From: Pyricularia pennisetigena
Lineage: Eukaryota; Ascomycota; Sordariomycetes; Magnaporthales; Pyriculariaceae
Reading direction: 5' to 3'
DNA: 64,000 nucleotides
Assembly: GCF_004337985.1 (NCBI RefSeq)
Contig: NW_021940918.1
Coordinates: 3,560,985-3,624,984 of the forward strand
The notes below the pieces were generated by a model. The model was not told where the DNA came from. It was given only the letters and a program-made list of their open reading frames with translations, and ran no database searches. Of this stretch, positions 24,250 to 36,257 are shown in pieces (positions within the stretch are counted from its first letter, which is position 1; each line of letters starts with the position of its first letter). The position numbers and the translations under genes are program-made.

Positions 24250-26820
24250 ATGCCGCCTGCACAAGAAAGCGAGTTGGGGTCGCAGGGAGGGAACAACAAC
24301 TCCAGTGACTTTGTATGTGATGGGCTCTAATATCCGATACACCTGGAGGTCGTGGTGCCTGCATAATCCTGTTCAAAACTCTATCAAAGGCTATATGGAT
24401 GACTAACGCAGTTGCTACATTATTTAGGTTCGGAAACTATATCGGTAAATTCCTTCCCAGGGATGGCGACCCTCGTGTCAACCTTGGGACAAATTTGCTA
24501 ATCGTTCAATTCGGTAGTATGTTGGAAGATCCATCAGAATCAGATATTGTCTGCTGGAGTGACGATGGAACTAGTTTTATAGTAAAGGATGTAAGCATTA
24601 AGGAACTCCTACACCCACTGATCCCACACATCAATGCCAGGGCTCTGACTCGGAACTCGCTCTAGAACGATCGCTTCACCAAAGAGATACTCCCACAACA
24701 CTTCAAACATAGCAATTTCGCCAGCTTTGTGAGGCAGCTTAACAAGTATGATTTCCACAAAGTACGGAACACAGACGACAACGCCCAGTATGGCCCGAAT
24801 GTAAGTTCTATGCATAATACAACTGTAAATAGCATACCATATGCATGACCTGACCAACACCAATTTAGGCGTGGGAATTTCGACATACCGAGTTTGCGAG
24901 GGGTCAGAGTCACAACTTTGATATTATCAAAAGGAAAGCTCCGACAACCAGGAAACCAGCTCCTGCGGAGGCTGCCTTTGATACCAACCAGCATGTCGGG
25001 TTAATGAACGAGTCTCTTCATGCAGTGATCCAACAGATGCACGAGCTTCAAACTGCAAATCACAACCTGGCGATGGCCAATAGGATTCTGACAGACGAGG
25101 TTTCGGGTCATCAGAAGTCGTTAAAGCTATTTACCCAGTACTTTCATGAGATTATGAACCATTTGGAGAACCAGGACGAGCGGAGACGAAAAACCACGCA
25201 AGCAAATGGTGCTTCGGGATCGGCCCAGGGATTCACCGCCGGCGGTATGAGCTTGCTTCCTGGAAGCGATGATGAGCCAGCGCCAGAACTACGACGTGCC
25301 CGAGAAGTGCTAGAGAGCATAACCTCGAACATCGATGCATCCCGCAATTCCAATGCTCTTGAAAGGCTGGCGCAGCAGCAGCATAACAACGTCGCCTCGC
25401 CACCAGACTCGACGACATCTTCCGCGGCCCTGCTCTCCCAACAACAGGCCTTCAACATGACATTCACTGGGGTCGACATATTTACGGACCAGAAACCAAT
25501 GGTATATCCCGTAGGACAGACCACAGGAATCGACCCCTTCCATGCCGACCATATCAATAATATTCCTTATTCACAGCCTCCGGCTCTGGGAGCCATCGAT
25601 GCTCCGGCCCAGGCAACACCACCGCCAACGGGAGGGATGGCAGCTGCCGTATGGGAGACGAAACCGTGCATATTACTGGTTGAGGACGACAAGGTCTGCC
25701 AGCGCATCGGATCCAAGTTCCTTACCCATTTTGGCTGCGATGTTGAGACTGCCGTAAGTGTACTTTACTCTCAGGTTCCGGAAGTGGTGACGAGTGCTAA
25801 CACCACTTGTAATGGGTCAGATGAACGGATTTGATGCCGTCTCCAAGTTCTCAAGTAACCCCAACAGATATTCGCTAATATTCATGGATATTATCATGCC
25901 TGAAATGGACGGTGTGTCAGCCACGAGCTCGATCCGTCAACGTGGCGCCGTTATCCCAATCATAGCCATGACCTCCAACATCCGCCAGGAGGATATAACA
26001 ACATATTTCGAATTCGGTAAGTTCTGGAATTTCCATTGCGAGTCTGAAATCATCAAACCATGGAGACTGACAGTGTTGATCAGGCATGAACGATGTTCTG
26101 GCGAAACCATTCACCAAGGAGGGAATGGTCAGAATCGTCAAGAAACACTTGAGCCACATGCTCAAGTTTTCGGCGCACTCGCACGAAGAGGACTCTGCTT
26201 TCGCGGGCGAGATGGCTGGACAGGCACCAAGCACGGTATCTTCAACACCATTCACTCCGGCAGGCCCTCAAATGATGATGCCTCAGTCTGTGCAAATGCA
26301 ACCGCAAATGGCGACTCCTCCTGCGCATGGCATGCAGCAACATCTGGCAGCCCAACAGCAGCCCCACCATCAGATCAAGTTTGAAGGGACGAGCGGGGGA
26401 ACGATACCGGCAACGCCAATCAAGTTTGAGAGTACACATTCCCCTGCGTCTGTAGGAACTGTCGGTTGGGGATCGCCAATGATGAACCACAGCGGTGCAG
26501 CTATGGACGGCAGCACTGGTTTCTTGGGGGCAGGAAATGGTGGCGGGGCCATGAACCTCGGGACCAGCGGCACACAGCAAAGGTCGCCAGCGCCATTCAA
26601 CGGCATGATGACGATGTCTGGACAAGCAGGTATGCCAGGAGGAGGACCGATGGCGGTGCCAGGGGGCAGCCACGCCGCTCTAGGCCCCAATTCCATGCAT
26701 CGCCTTTCGGAGCACATGGCACCAAACAACATACAGATGCGGCGCATGATGGATCACCAGGATGACCAAGCCAACAAACGTCAACGTGTACATGCCGGAG
26801 CCTCGACTAGCTACCATTAG
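24250..26820 (+). CDS. skn7: Skn7/Prr1-type transcription factor: HSF DNA-binding domain plus response-regulator receiver
   Basis: Two-component response regulator for oxidative, osmotic and cell-wall stress (yeast Skn7, S. pombe Prr1, Neurospora RRG-2). Model: join(24250..24312,24428..24444,24518..24590,24666..24800,24869..25753,25821..26016,26084..26820), 701 aa. Residues ~20-127 form the HSF-type winged helix ([41 protein letters not shown]). A coiled coil follows at ~140-200. The receiver domain spans ~363-475 with acidic pair D369/D370 (LLVEDD), phospho-acceptor D414 ([12 protein letters not shown]), T442 (IAMTSN) and K464 (LAKPF), so phosphotransfer residues are intact. The tail is Gln/Met/Gly-rich. 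Exon 2 is a 17-nt microexon inside the DNA-binding domain. Secure. Confidence 0.95.
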
Positions 26821-29800
26821 ACACAGTTGCCGGCGAGTTGTCGATTCGACTTTCAAACGTCACCAATTATTCCAACTTGATCACCGTTAGGTCTTGTTGC
26901 CTACCGCCTCTCAAAACGAGGCGATAGTCAGGGAATCATTAGGCTGTTGCATTGGAGCGCGGATGTCGTCGATGGGGGTTCGTTGTTTTCGACCTTATAT
27001 ATGTTGTGGCTACCTATTTAAGATACCATTGTGCAGCGCCTTTTTTCGCGAGCGTGTCAAAGATTGGGGGTTATACCGTTGTCTTGTCTTTTTTTTTCCT
27101 CTGGTTTGGGTTTCCATCGCCTTTTGTTTAGGCTGGGCATGACGTGGACACTTTTTGTGGCAAAAAGTCGCGGGAGTTCGGGGGCGTTTTGGTCGTCATC
27201 CAATATAACCTGACGGGAGTTGGTTCTTGAATACCAGGGCTATGGCGTTCCATGCCATGAACGGGTCGGGATAGGGGTGTTGTTTTCTATACGGGTTGGG
27301 TTGGTTTGGATGCTTTCAGGTCACCTCGCCATGATGGGGCGACTCGGCAGTCTGATCTATAAAGGCCGGATCCATTATTGATGACAGATGAACGTTGCTA
27401 TGTCCCGCTGTGGTGAATTCGTAAAATCCAAATGGCGATGGGGAAAAGGCGAGGATGCCAGCTTCGTGGACTGTCTTTCGGCTCTGTAGTAAGTGTTTAG
27501 GCTCTACGCGGGCATTCGATGCATCACGGTGTAAGACAGAAGTTGGAAAAAGAAATGAATGAAGGATGATAAAAGAAACATAACATCACATCTGGAGAAT
27601 GCAAAACTGCCAAGTGCCGGTAGGAGAGGACAGAAAAAAAAACCCACAAACACACATAGGGTTGGCATATAAGAAAACAAAAGGAACTTTCAGGGCAGGA
27701 GGCAGGCTCGGTCATATTAAAGTGTAGAAAACATTGGACGAGCTAGGGAAGGGTCCCGAGTCTAGAACAACGGCTGTAACCGGAGGTAGCGCGGAGTTGC
27801 AGACCGTAGATGGGTCCAGGCCCTTTTTTCTTTCTCTCGTATACACTTTTTATTTATGGAGTTACCCCGTCTTTTATTTCTGGGGGTAGCCCAGGTACCT
27901 GACCCGGTTGTATATAGTATGTATATTTCGCCGCCAATGGAGCACCCGAGAGTCCGGGACCACCCATTTAAAGGAAAAAAAAAAAAAAAAAGAAAAAGTA
28001 TAAAGCGTTGCAATCACAGGGCTGCAGCTAAATTGATGTGACGAGGGGTCCGAATCCTACAAGTCCTATCCCACCTGGCGATGAAACGTAACGAGGCGCA
28101 AGCGTACGGCGAGCATGTAAGCGGCAAGTGGGAGTGACCCCAGGCCCAGCTCAAAACGAGATTTCGGCCCCCAGGTTCAAGCTGAGATAAGAACCAGGTG
28201 ATTGATAATCATAGAAGTACCCGAATGTTTGCAGAAAATAATTAGAAATGAAATGAATCCGTCAAAATACCGGGATTGATTCTAATATGGTCTAGATCTA
28301 GATCAAATGAGGAAAATATATATAAACAGCCAGCCGATTTAACAGGATGGCGACCAATCAGTCATAAGGGAAGAAAAAAGTTCGGTTGATTAGCTCCGGG
28401 GCTGACTTTCTCCTGTCGTGTCACACCTTGGGGCGGGCCGATGCTGGTCTGGATCCCCCAGGATAAGAAGCTACGGAGCTATTCTAGCCAGTCTCTTGGT
28501 ACCGGTGAGACTGGCGGCTAGTTGATGGTGGGGAGTGCTTGGACATCTTTGCCTAACCTCTTTGCTCCGTTGTGCTGATTTACAGGTTAAGTGGTTTGGT
28601 TTGAAAAAAAAAAAAAGAAAAAAAAAAAGAAAAACAAAAAGGTGCTTGCGTATGTTGTTCAGCCATTCTTCGGCTCAGCGTATTTACATGGCCGGGAGCT
28701 GTTGCCCAGTGGATTTATCAATTCCACGAAGCTCCGTAACTGATTCGGTTTCTATACCTACAGACATGTGCAGTTATGTCATATTCTCAGTGTCTCCGGA
28801 ACTTCTTTTTTTTTTTTTATCAAAGTAATCGCGGCTGAACAACAAGGCCGTCCAAGAGAATCAAGCTTTTTACTTTACGCCAATGAGTTGGCGGAGGTTG
28901 GATTTTCATCAGGTTTAAACGACGGGCAGGCAAAAGGGAGTTCATTATAGCAGACAAGCCAAGACAACACGCTGTGTGGGGGAAGCAGTCTCAAGCGAAA
29001 AAGAATTGAAAAAAAAAAAAAAAAAAAAAAAAGATCCAGTTTCCCCGGATTTTCATCCGCACTTTTTTTCCTCTTAGTTCAGGGTCGCTTCCCCCTGTCA
29101 TGCCATTGCTGCCAGCCGAGCTCCCAAGGATTTGTTGGGTTGTCTTCATTTCGGTCACAGCCCATTGATGGTATTGCTGTCGGATGATGACGATATGAAC
29201 AAACAAGATGGAGGGAAAACGGGTAATAAATCACACAAGCTAGGCTGAACGATATTTGGGCACGTTTCTTTTCGTGGCATTTGAACCCACCCCAAATTTT
29301 ATGTCGCGCATCTCCTTGGCTGCAGACGCACCAGGCATGCCTATGCAGGACCCCCGGCGAGAACTAAGAGGTCTCGACTGGCCTGGAACGGGCGGAAAGC
29401 GGCTGATATGGTCACATGGGATTTGTTATCGAGTATTCTTGACTTTTTACAATCTATGTTGGGGTGCGCCAAGTCGTTCGAGGGTTGCCTTCTTTCTATG
29501 TTACGCACATAAGCTGAGTGTGCTCCGAGATCTGTTGTCGAGGAAACTCCAGTACAGCTGGCGAATAAAGTACCCAAAGGTACCGTTGCTAAAATAGATG
29601 GAAGATACCGTCTGTTTGTCGGCAGTGGAAATATTGACTGTTAAACAAAGCTCAGCTTCATCTCCGTCTCTGATCCAATCAGCCACAAGACGAGGGCCAG
29701 ACTCGCGACCATATTTCGGGCTACATCCTTTGCAAACATTGTACAGTAGTTTAACCCTCCGATATTAGGAAATCTTCCCAAAGACAAAGAAGTGAATTTG

Positions 29801-30410
29801 CCATTTCGAGACGGTGACAAAGTTCTGTATGCTACCTATTGCTCGGTATCCTTGTGAAGCTAAGTGCAAGAAAAAAAAGAGGAGGAAAAATCGGCGTGAT
29901 CATGGATGACAAAAATTATATTCTGCTCTTTGGCTGCTGGTAGTACTAACATCCGATGACTAAGACGAGAACAGAGTCGAACCGGCGCGTCGTTTTTGTG
30001 CTTCAAGTCTGAGCTGGCGCGTCGGCGATAGCTGACTTCCATCTCGTGTGGGGACTGGCCACTAGCTACTTTCATGGCGTAAGGCAGAGGAAGCTCCATA
30101 GCAGCTCCGTCATGGCATGGTGGGAGGGAGATGCGGGGCAAATCGCAAGCCCATTCCCGTTCTGCTTGCAGTCACAAGCAAAAAGTCCTCTAGCCTGGTT
30201 GAGTCATCCCACCAAGCAACGAGCAAAAAATTCATCCACATCAAGTAACAACATTCCATATTCAAATCGTTTCAGTAAGCTGTCAATTGATTTATCAACA
30301 AACTCACAAGTCTCTTGCTGCACGGACCTTAAGTCGAGCATAGACCAGTGATTCTAGGGGAGGCTGGGCTTTGGTAGTCTTTGGCTTCCAGCTCGCTCGG
30401 CGAAGCAGCA
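26821..30410. other. 3.6 kb intergenic region between SKN7-type gene and GCD6
   Basis: It contains the 3' UTR of the regulator, the GCD6 promoter and several A/T tracts (A17 at 27975-27991, split A-runs near 28602-28636, A24 at 29009-29032), plus a 12-bp palindrome TCTAGATCTAGA (28291-28302). No open frame here looks like a protein and no RNA gene was recognised. Confidence 0.45.
29009..29032 (+). repeat. Homopolymer A24 tract
   Basis: Twenty-four consecutive A residues in non-coding DNA between the SKN7-type gene and GCD6. Confidence 0.9.
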
Positions 30411-32772
30411 ATGTCGCAACATAAAGGCGGCAAGGCCGCAGCCAAGGGCAAAAAGTCCGGCGGAGGTGGCGCCGAGGAGAAAGCCGAGGATATCGTCCAG
30501 GCCGTTGTAAGTCTTTGCTGCTCTTTTGTGATTCAGGTCTGGTTACCTGCCACGGCATGATGCGATGCTGATAGAAGACTCCTTTCCGTCCATGCCAGGT
30601 TCTCGCCGACTCGTTTCAAGACCGCTTTGCGCCCTTCACCCTAGAAAAGCCACGAGTATGCATATATCCCAGCACTCCATGTTATCTCTTGTGCTCATGG
30701 CCATTGCCTGACCGTCATCCAAGTGTCTTCTCCCATTAGCGAACACGCCCCTGATCGAGTACACACTTGAGTACCTGGCCATGAACGGTATTCATGAGGT
30801 CTTCATCTACTGCGGGAACCACACAGACCAGGTTGAGCAATATATACAAGATTCACCGCGATGGAGTCCTGCCGGCCACATATCACCCTTCTCACTTCTT
30901 GAGTTTGTGCGCGTCAACGATGCCTCGTCCCCTGGTGACTTTCTACGGGATCTTGATAAGCGAGGCCTCATATCTGGCGACTTTATCCTCGTCCATGGCG
31001 ACCTGGTCGCCAACATTCCCCTTGACAATGCCCTGACCGCTCACCGAAGGCGCAGAGAAGCAAACCGGGACGCCATCATGACGATGGTCTTGCGCGAGGG
31101 GGGGCCAGGCGACCACCACACAAAATCACGGGGTACCACACCCGTCTTTACAATCGAAGCCAAAGAGGGTCGGTGCTTGCAGTTTGACGAGACGAACCCG
31201 TTACAGAGCAGCCATTACACCTTGCTTGATCCTGCCGTTTTCGAGCATGACGAAGTCGAGATGCGCACTGATCTGATCGACTGCGAGATCGACATCTGCA
31301 CCCCAGATGTGCTGGCCCTTTGGTCCGACAGCTTTGATTACGAGGCGCCTCGGAAACACTTTTTGCATGGCGTGTTGAAGGACTGGGAGCTCAACGGTAA
31401 GCTCATCTACACCAACATAGTGAACGAGGGATACGGTGCTCGTGCGAGCAATCTGCAGCTATACGAATCCATCACACGCGATGTGATTAGCAGATGGACG
31501 TTCCCCATGGTTCCCGACAACAACCTTGTTCAAGGACAATCTTATGCTCTTCGCCGAAACTTTGTCTACTCCGAAAAGGGCGTCAAGTTCGAGGTTGGCA
31601 GCCACGTCGAGAAGTCGGTGGTGGGAATGAAGACAACGGTAGGGACGGGCAGCACTATAATGAACTGCGTGATAGGCGAGAGGTGCCACATTGGAAACAA
31701 TGTCCACATAAGCGACAGTTTCATATGGAGCGACGCCACCATTGAGGATGGAGCTAGGATAACGAGGTCTGTCGTGGCTAGCTCTGCAACTGTTGGCAAG
31801 GACTGCACAATACCAGCAGGCTCTCTTATCTCATTCGGCGTACAATTAAGCGACGGAGTCTCCCTCCCCGATGCAACAACATTATCACTTTTTACACGGG
31901 ATCGCCTTCTTGCAGAAACGGACACGAAACTCCTTGGACCATCAGGCAAGGGGTCGGTATACCAATACGAGGACGAGGACGAATATGACGAGTTTGACCC
32001 GGCCAACCTCCAAAGGACACTCATCTACTCCACGGCACACCTCAATATTTCCACTTCGACGATATCTTCATTCAATTCAGACCACTCGGATGACGAGAGC
32101 GACGACGGTGGTCTTGGAGGCGGTGCACATGGCCACCTCGATCCTGGCTCTAGCTCTCGAGAGCGACATTCATCCATGATCTCGGAAACATCGGCCGGCT
32201 CGGATAACGCCAGCACATCCTTCCACAACGATGCCGTAACAAGTCTGGTGGATGCCCTTCGATCCGAAGACAACAAGGATATGGACGGTGCTAAGCTCGA
32301 GTTCATGGGCCTGCGCCTCGCTACCGACGCCTCGGACGCGGCTGTACGCCGCGCTATCGCTACGTCACTGGTGAGGGCTGCCGTTGAGCTGATGCAACAG
32401 CTGACTGGCGCCCTCGAGCCGTCCAAGGCAGCCGAGCGCGCCCTGACGGCCAAGAAGGGCACTTCCAAGTTCGTGTCGGAGGTTGGCGTCGGCGGCGACG
32501 ACACAGCCGATCAGGCAGCTTTTGCGCTCGCGCTCCAGAAGGCGGCTGCGGCCGCCAAGGGCATCGAGACTGGTCGCGCGGGCACGTTGCTAGCGGCGCT
32601 GCTACAGCATCTGTACAACCTGGACGTGCTCGAGGAGGAGGGTATCTTGGCCTGGTGGAAAGGGGCAGATGCCGCTCAGGGGGAGAAGATGGTCACGGTC
32701 AAGGAAAAGTGCAAGGTCCTGATTGACTGGCTGCAAGAAGATGATGACAGTGATGATAGCGACGACGAGTAG
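30411..32772 (+). CDS. gcd6: Translation initiation factor eIF2B epsilon (Gcd6)
   Basis: Catalytic subunit of the guanine-nucleotide exchange factor for eIF2, the step inhibited by eIF2-alpha phosphorylation. Model: join(30411..30506,30599..30655,30724..32772), 733 aa (yeast Gcd6 712). After a Lys/Gly-rich N-terminus comes the nucleotidyl-transferase-like domain (DRFAPFTLEKPRCLLPLANTPLIEYTLEYL, VFIYCGNHTDQV). A left-handed beta-helix region follows with hexapeptides (VVGMKTTVGTGSTIMNCVIGERCHIGNNV). The catalytic W2/HEAT domain at the C-terminus ends in the acidic-aromatic tail (ILAWWKG..., WLQEDDDSDDSDDE) that contacts eIF2-beta. The join KPR|CLLPLANTPLIEYTL fixes exon 3. Secure. Confidence 0.95.
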
Positions 32773-33517
32773 AAAACGAAAGAAATGGTCTGGTCAGTGG
32801 TTTGCAGTTTTTGGGTTGGCATAGAGCCATTTCTGGTCATTGCAAATAGACAAAAGACGCAAACTCCCAACATTCACCTGTTGAAATCCATGTCTATCTA
32901 TCCTGATACTGTGGCAAGAATGTGCTTTTTCTGTATGCCTCTTGTTAAGTCTTGACTCTGTTCACCTCCATATAAACATCGGACCTATATCCTTTGGATC
33001 TACCGACATGTATAAGAGGCCATCAGCTCAACAAAACATTGAACCTCTGACAGTGAGTGGTTTCGATGGGGGAGCGTAGCCAATTCTTATATTGATAATC
33101 ATCGCTTTTTTTTTTTTTTTTTTCTTTTCTTTGTGTGTGTGTTTTTCGTATAGTTGGAGGTGATAATACATGGCCGTCATCGTCTGAATGCCCTTTTGAA
33201 CACAACCCCCATGACTCCCCGTACCCCTGAAATCTATGAGATGATGATTGCAACTTTCCGCGGCAGGCGGCTTTTCAGTTTTTTTTGGAACAAAGCATGC
33301 TGAGTAAACAAGCGAGGGGTATTTCGTGATATCCGAGAAGAAGAAAAAGGAGACCTAGTGAAAACAATGCTGAAATATTCACCGCCCACATATTGACATA
33401 ATAAAAGACAAATTAAAAAAAGATTGAGAAAAAGCTCAACGACGGTCCCCGGCTGAAATATAAACCTAAAATGTGCTGGTAGTTTGGCAATAACTCAAGT
33501 CCCGCATCATAACAAGA
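32773..33517. other. Convergent GCD6 / HAD-RGG gene 3' region
   Basis: Two 3' ends meet here. A T18 tract (33106-33123) is the only notable feature. Confidence 0.5.
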
Positions 33518-35632
33518 TCAGTAATAACTTCCCACGTCCGGTCCGCCGTAGCCTTGGCCAGCTGCGGGCGGTTGCCAGACGGGCGGTGCTTGAGGCAACT
33601 GCGGGTAATAGGCCGCACTGGGGACTAAGGGCGGTGGCGGCGGTACCATCTGCTGGGTTGCCTGGTAATGAGTGTATGGTTGCTGTGTTTGTGCTGGTGG
33701 TTGCTGCTGCTGCGACGGGGCCGCATAGCTGCTATCCTCATATGATATCCCGCCACTGCCGCTGTCGCGCTGCTTACCCGGGTCGTCCAGCGAGTGGTAT
33801 GAGTGCTTCCCGCCCCTCCCACCACCTCCGCCCCGGCCGCCGCCGGCTCGAAAGCCGCCGCCGCCGCGCGAGTTTCCACGGTTGCCTCTGCCCGAGTTAC
33901 CACGGAAACCACCGTTGCCGTTGCCGTTCCCGTTACCGTTGCCACGGCCGCCCCCGCCCCTGGAGTTGCCGGCTTGGCTGTGGAAGTTGCGCTTGCCATT
34001 CTGGAAGTTCCCGCCGCCGCGAGAGTATGACGGCGCCTCGTCTTCAGCCGTGTGCTTCCGCTTGGAGGCCTTATTGGCGAACAGACTCTCATACTCGCCC
34101 TCACTGGGGTCCTCGGCCTCGATGCGGAAGAGAATCTTCTCGCCTACGGTCGTCTCGAAGATGAAGGCCTGGTCTGGCGGGAGAGGCTGCCAGTTTTGGA
34201 TCTTGCTGGCGTCGATAGGCCTGGCGCCCTTCCTCAGTGCGAGCACAATGTGCGGCGTCTTGTTGTCGGTGTGGTACTTTGCGGTGATGGGGACGGGCCG
34301 CACGCTGGCCGCCCAGACGTTGTTCTCGAAGCACCCGAGCCCAACCACCTCCCACTTCATCTTGCTGCCCATGCCGCCAACCTTTTCCAGAATGCTATGC
34401 GGACAGGGGCGGGGACAGATCATGATGTTGTTGGCGTGGACCTTGAGTTCCGACTCTGACGCCCGTGGGAGCTTAGGGGCGACAAGGGCCAAGAGCCGGG
34501 AGGTGTCTTCGGGGTTTACCAGGTATCCAGTGTAAAAGACCGTCTTCTTGATCATGAGCTTGTCGCGCCTCTGGTCTCCTTGCCTCGACGCCAGCTGAGC
34601 ATTGTGTGTATTGATCAAGTGTTGCACCTCGGCCACCTCGACGACGGGGTCCAAATTCGTGCCCAGCTCGGCGACGTGGATGACCTCGGCGGTGATTGGT
34701 TGCCTGTTTGGCGCAGGACCCCCCTGGTTGGCGGCGGCTGCCATCTCGTTGAGCCGCACGTTGTATTCGCTCATGAAATCGCGGAACCCCTTGACGTGCT
34801 TGGGCCGATCCTCGTAGACGCGAATCTCCTTGGCGTCCTTGTACGTCTCCATCAGGGTTTCTAGGTAGACCTGCTTAAAGATCATGGTGCTGGCGAAGCG
34901 CTGGCCGTCCGGGCCGACGGCCGGCTTGAGCGAGACCATGTCGAATTCGAGCCCCCTGCTGGCGACCATGCGCTTGACCAGGTCGGCGAAGCCAGACTCG
35001 GAGCGGCCGGTGAGCAGCACCGTGAGCGCGTCCTTTTGTTTCATGCTGAGCTGGACAAGCTCGACAACCTTTTCGTTCCACCAGCCCTCCCAGCCGCGCG
35101 GCTCCTCCTTGAGTATGCCGTTGCCGGTCGCGGCAAGGATGCGGCTATCATGCCACCAGCCGCCATTGAGCAGGTCGGGGTTTGCCAGCAGGCCGATCGT
35201 TGGTCCGTTCCACAACTTTGGATTGGGCAAGGGTGTCTTGAATACTATAGGACAGATGGGAAGGATGAAAAAGCGTCAGCACGGCATGCAGGCGGTCAAG
35301 ACACGACTTCCGATGGGGGGAGGTTTCCGGTCATGTTCTTGGGAAAGTAAGACGAGAGAGGGGCTTGACGAACAGGTGTTATCAAAGTCGTAGACGTGGA
35401 TTGCGGTGATTGCTTCGACGGGCGGTAGTTTCTTGTTGAGAACTGACCAGCGGTTCATGGCGGTCGGCGTATAAGTGCGCTGCTGCTGCTGCTGCTGCTG
35501 TTTCCCATTGGCTCGCAGTACGGCGGCGGCCGAGGCGGAGCCATGATGCGCCGGATGGGCGTTGCCTGAAGGCGCCATGGCTCGTCTGAAGAGGGGGGAG
35601 AGGGAGACGCGTGCGAACCTAGCAAGCAACAT
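33518..35632 (-). CDS. HAD-domain 'Swiss Army Knife RNA repair-like' protein with RGG tail
   Basis: Model: complement(join(33518..35244,35374..35632)), 661 aa. The splice joins HVYDFDNT|LFKTPLPNPKLWNGPTIG, recreating the HAD nucleophile motif DxD (D82, D84). Conserved segments follow: WWHDSRILAATG, VLLTGRSESGFADLV, and YEDRPKHVKGFRDF. The middle part (DKLMIKKTVFYTGYLV..., HSILEKVGGMGSKMKWEVVG) is a second conserved fungal domain. Residues ~530-600 are RGG/GN-rich, typical of RNA-binding tails, and the end is Gln/Pro/Tyr-rich. The family is predicted to be phosphatase-like and linked to RNA repair by domain context; no reaction is shown here. The first ATG gives an Arg-rich N-terminus that could be mitochondrial; MAPSGN at 35578 is the alternative start. 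A short polyQ (CTG run) lies in exon 1. Confidence 0.85.
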
Positions 35633-36257
35633 TCATGGGCGGCTGTGTTTTTCTGAACGGGTGGGTGGGTGTGATTTTTATCTTTGGTGGAAATTGAAAT
35701 TAAATGGGCGTATCGACCGAGATGATGAGGTCAGTTCTCTACATCACGCCGTCAATGGCGCGCTGAAAGCTAACTGCTGTGGGTTTTTATAGTGGGGCCG
35801 ATGTCGCTGAGCCAAAACCCCCTGCCGTACTGGGCTGTCTTGTCTTGCTGTATTTGTATGTACACCTGGAGACGAAAGCCAACCCTTATTGCATATTCCC
35901 TTGTCCCATTGGTGTAGACCATGGGTTTATCGTTCAGAAAATTCAAGCTGATATAACAAGTTGCTTGATGTCTCATTATACAATACTGCAACTATCTTAC
36001 TTATTTCCTTCCCAACATTGCTACCACTGAATCTCCGGATCTGTCTCTAACACAGCGGATTCGTGTGTATGTCTGGAGAGTAGTCCATCTAAGGTACTTC
36101 TCTCACGGCTCGGCAAACAATTTTTTTTTTTTTTTCGGTTGCTCGCAGCTCACGCAGTCTCAACCGACTTCTTCTTCCAGCCGTACATGCGATTCAGGCG
36201 CTGTGCAAATAAATATTGGCACCGAAAAGCCCTAGATGTACTGGTGTAGTCGTTACT
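35633..36257. other. Intergenic region upstream of the HAD-RGG gene
   Basis: It contains the promoter of the HAD-RGG gene and the 3' flank of the broken gene to the right. A T15 tract lies at 36121-36135. No other feature. Confidence 0.4.
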
